Shown piece after piece: positions 61,416-64,000 of a DNA stretch of 64,000 bases (positions within the stretch are counted from its first letter, which is position 1; the number at the start of each line of letters is the position of its first letter). Made by a program: the position numbers and the translations under genes. The notes under the pieces were generated by a model. It worked only from the letters and a program-made list of their open reading frames with translations. It did not search any database and was not told the origin of the DNA. The DNA is taken from positions 310,001-374,000 of the forward strand of contig JAQTTG010000001.1 in the NCBI GenBank assembly GCA_028710885.1, written 5' to 3'. Source of the DNA: Sulfuricurvum sp. (lineage in GTDB: Bacteria > Campylobacterota > Campylobacteria > Campylobacterales > Sulfurimonadaceae).

Positions 61416-62888
61416 TTACTGTAAAAAGCTCAAAATCTCTTTTTCAATATTCTCTTTCTCAATAACAATCGGTTGAGTGATTGGTTTAGCAAACAATCCT
61501 TTTATCATTTCAGGAATAGAAACATTAGCCGTTGATGCAATCGAATGAAGAGCATCAATATCATTTGTATCTTTTTCTCCACTCAATGCATTGGCAATTG
61601 TAGGAGAAAATTTAGTCCATTCTGCTGTTGAATAAACGATTGTTTTAATTGCTTTTGTTGCACAGCAATCATAGGCTTTAAAACAAGTTGCCGTATGAGG
61701 ATCCATGAGATATCCATGGTCAAAAGCCTCTTTAATATACCCTTTTCCTTCAGCACCGTTACAATAATCAGCTGAGAATAATGTTTGGATTTTCATTGTT
61801 TCATCATCGCTCAACGCGTAAAAACGTTCGCTCTCCAACCCTGCCATCAACTCTTTTGTCCGTTCTGTTCCAAAGAAATCATATAAAATTCGTTCAACAT
61901 TACTAGAGATTAAGATATCCATTGCAGGAGAAGTGGTAGCAACTACACTCTCACCACGCAAATCATAACGTCCTGTATTGATTAAACGTGTAAGGACATT
62001 ATTTTCGTTAGAAGCAATAATGATTTTTTCAACGGGAAGACCCATTTTATATGCATAATATCCACCTAATGCATTACCAAAATTTCCACTTGGAACATCC
62101 AAATATACTTTCTCACCCAGTGTTATAACATTCTGACGTACCAATTCCAGATAACTATGAATATGATAAATGATTTGAAAAATGATGCGTCCAAAATTGA
62201 CTGAATTAGCCGCTGAAAGAGAGATGTTTTTTACCCTTAGTGCATCTTTGAACGTTGGCGAACTGAGTAAACGTTTTAAAGCACTTTGCGCATCATCAAA
62301 GTCACCTTTTATTCCGATAACTTTAAGATTCGCAGCATCTTCAGTAACCATTTGGAGACGCTGAACATCAGATGTACCGCCATCAGGATAAAGACATGCA
62401 ACACGAACATTAGGACGATTTTTAAAGGTCTCCAATGCTGCAGGTCCCGTATCGCCACTGGTCGCTGCAAGAATCAAATACTCTTCACCACGTTTTTGTG
62501 CGATCGAAGAGAGGACAACACCAAATGGCTGCAAGGCCATATCTTTAAATGCGCGAGTAGGTCCATGGTAAAGTTCACTGACATATAAATCATCACGTAC
62601 TTTTACAACCGGAACCGGATTTAAGGGATTATCAAATTTATCGTACAACGATAAAGCTTCATCTATTACCGATTCTTCAATATCAATAGCCAAGGTTATG
62701 AGCAGATCTTTAGCCAATTCTTTATAAGAAGATCCCAAATGTTTGGTTAAAAAAGCTTCACCCAAACTTGGAAGTTCACTGGGAACATAGAGTCCACCAA
62801 ACGATGCTATCGGGCTTAAAATCGCTTCTGAGAAAGAGATTTCCTGTGAATGGATTCCGTCATTTCCGCGTGTTTCTATAAATTTCAT
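61416..62888 (-). CDS. thrC: Threonine synthase
   Basis: This 490-residue PLP enzyme makes threonine from O-phosphohomoserine. The PLP Lys is in YHGPTRAFKDMALQPFG, and the phosphate-binding loop is in ATSGDTGPAALE. The long form is typical of proteobacteria. The start has no unusual feature. Confidence 0.94.
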   Translation of the reverse strand: MKFIETRGNDGIHSQEISFSEAILSPIASFGGLYVPSELPSLGEAFLTKHLGSSYKELAKDLLITLAIDIEESVIDEALSLYDKFDNPLNPVPVVKVRDDLYVSELYHGPTRAFKDMALQPFGVVLSSIAQKRGEEYLILAATSGDTGPAALETFKNRPNVRVACLYPDGGTSDVQRLQMVTEDAANLKVIGIKGDFDDAQSALKRLLSSPTFKDALRVKNISLSAANSVNFGRIIFQIIYHIHSYLELVRQNVITLGEKVYLDVPSGNFGNALGGYYAYKMGLPVEKIIIASNENNVLTRLINTGRYDLRGESVVATTSPAMDILISSNVERILYDFFGTERTKELMAGLESERFYALSDDETMKIQTLFSADYCNGAEGKGYIKEAFDHGYLMDPHTATCFKAYDCCATKAIKTIVYSTAEWTKFSPTIANALSGEKDTNDIDALHSIASTANVSIPEMIKGLFAKPITQPIVIEKENIEKEILSFLQ

Positions 62889-63032
62889 CGTGTCACTTTG
62901 TAAAATTTTTATGATTATAACAAAGCCGCTATCAGGGCTTGCTTAGAGTGATAAAACAAAATAATAATTTCTAAACCTACTCTAAAGCCCAAACTCCCTA
63001 AAATACTGCCAATTTATACGAGGAAGCATTTT

Positions 63033-64000
63033 ATGCCATTTTCATCACTCGGACTCTCCCGCGATATCATACGTGCTCTTGATAAAAGCAGTTTCAGTAT
63101 ACCAACCCCTGTTCAAGAAAAAGTAATCCCTCTCATCCTCGCTCACCATGATATATTGGCACGCGCACAAACCGGAAGCGGCAAAAGTGCAAGCTTCATT
63201 TTACCAATTTTAGAACTTTGGTCAAAAACAAAAGGGGAAGGAAAGGGCAAAATCAAAGCGCTTATTTTAGCCCCTACCCGAGAATTGACACTCCAAATCG
63301 CAGAAGCTTTCGACACCTTTGGTCAATTTTTACCAAAAAAACCGAAGGTAATCAGTATCATTGGTGGTGAAAGCATCGGCGATCAGCTCTATGCAATTCA
63401 ACAAGGGTGTGATATCCTCGTCGCAACATCAGGAAGACTGCTTGACGTATTAACAAAAAAACAGATGAATCTCTCCCATTTGGAATTTTTTGTTTTGGAT
63501 GAAGCGGACAAAATGCTTGATCTTGGATTTGCCGAAGAGTTGGAACTCATCCTAAGAGAGATCCCATCACAGCGACAAAATCTCCTCTTTTCTGCAACGT
63601 ATCCTCCAAAAATGGCTGGAATCGCTTCTAAAATAACTCAATCAGCGGTTGAAATAGCGATTGAATGTGAAAATCCAACAGTTGAAACAATCCATCAACG
63701 CGCCATTGAAGTCAATCGTGAAAATCGAGGTCCACTCTTAAGATATTTATTAAATAATGACAAATGGGAGCAAGTGTTGGTATTTATGGCCAACAAACGT
63801 GCTTCGGATAACATTGCCATGAAATTTAAAAAATATGGTTTTCTAGCTGAATCGTTTCATGGCGACTTAAGTCAAGAAGATCGTAATTACACACTAAATG
63901 AGTTTAAAAAGAAAAAGATCCGTATCCTTTTCGCGACCGATATTGCCGCACGTGGATTAGATATCGATAACATAACCTGTATTGTCAATTTTGATCTCCC
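63033..64000 (+). CDS. DEAD-box RNA helicase (RhlE-like), partial at window end
   Basis: The frame is open from ATG 63033 (GAGGAAG upstream) to the window edge, about 322 residues. It has the Q motif IPTPVQEKVIP, ARAQTGSGKSASF, APTRELTLQI, VLDEADKMLDLGF, FSATYPP and ATDIAARGLDI. Both lobes are therefore intact up to the YDLP region (here FDLP), unlike the degenerate lobe-2 protein at 30875. Confidence 0.93.
   Translation, partial: MPFSSLGLSRDIIRALDKSSFSIPTPVQEKVIPLILAHHDILARAQTGSGKSASFILPILELWSKTKGEGKGKIKALILAPTRELTLQIAEAFDTFGQFLPKKPKVISIIGGESIGDQLYAIQQGCDILVATSGRLLDVLTKKQMNLSHLEFFVLDEADKMLDLGFAEELELILREIPSQRQNLLFSATYPPKMAGIASKITQSAVEIAIECENPTVETIHQRAIEVNRENRGPLLRYLLNNDKWEQVLVFMANKRASDNIAMKFKKYGFLAESFHGDLSQEDRNYTLNEFKKKKIRILFATDIAARGLDIDNITCIVNFDL

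Noticed and set aside
1-64000. tRNA, rRNA, tmRNA or known riboswitch
   Set aside because: I scanned the intergenic gaps by eye and saw no cloverleaf, rRNA core or recognisable aptamer. A covariance-model scan would be needed to be certain.

Overview
The window reads as a chromosome segment of a sulfur-oxidising Campylobacterota bacterium, closest in feel to Sulfuricurvum/Sulfurimonas. Three things suggest this: the gene order fliP / glmU-coaBC-(uppS)-prepilin peptidase-lptF/G-like-truA, which I recall from Campylobacter jejuni and relatives; a sox/flavocytochrome-c sulfide dehydrogenase cluster with Tat signals; and ferredoxin-linked carbon metabolism (2-oxoacid:ferredoxin oxidoreductase, PEP synthase, a free biotin carboxylase subunit). 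The genus is inference. I recognised no rRNA, tRNA or CRISPR array.

Layout. 0-11 kb is a dense housekeeping block: a receiver-like protein cut by the window edge, a periplasmic rhodanese, fliP-trmA-SH3 protein on the minus strand, then a tightly overlapping plus-strand operon from glmU to truA, then htpG. Inside that operon, where uppS belongs, there is only a 30-codon ORF whose two ends look like the two ends of UppS.

10.9-25.6 kb is an accessory stretch of small orphan genes (DUF4145, zinc-ribbon, DUF1003, DUF2846-like lipoprotein, heme-binding, DUF234-like) separated by families of short palindromes and mosaic repeats. It also holds a HigBA-type toxin-antitoxin pair with a coupled leader ORF, an intact dicluster ferredoxin plus a truncated copy of it, and a two-gene operon of a membrane adenylate cyclase and a TPR lipoprotein.

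25.6-35.7 kb holds an HlyD-ABC-ABC2 efflux operon, a polysaccharide deacetylase, an HI0933-type flavoprotein, a stand-alone degenerate DEAD-box helicase second lobe with an 18-residue tandem-repeat tail, an orphan ParA-like ATPase, a GGDEF protein, a YcaO protein and a SHOCT membrane protein.

35.7-46.8 kb is redox and central carbon: Fe-type superoxide dismutase; a minus-strand operon of cytochrome-b5/DUF2231 fusion, KorA, KorB and a 54-residue rubredoxin; a BrnTA pair; PEP synthase; a biotin carboxylase and a B12-binding radical-SAM protein. 46.8-51.3 kb has a YceI-like protein and the minus-strand cluster fccB/soxF-soxY-soxZ-Rieske-cytochrome, divergent from a chorismate mutase across a repeat-rich control region. 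51.6-64 kb is mixed housekeeping: a dihydroorotase homologue that has lost its metal ligands, cytochrome c, lpxB, bacteriohemerythrin, dsbD with a thioredoxin, a YyaL-type protein, PPK2, thrC, and a DEAD-box helicase cut by the window end.

The observations I rank highest are the internally deleted uppS, the helicase-lobe/repeat protein, the compact fcc-soxYZ-Rieske cluster with phased direct repeats upstream, the KorAB-rubredoxin-cytochrome b5/DUF2231 operon, and the mosaic repeats around the split ferredoxin locus.
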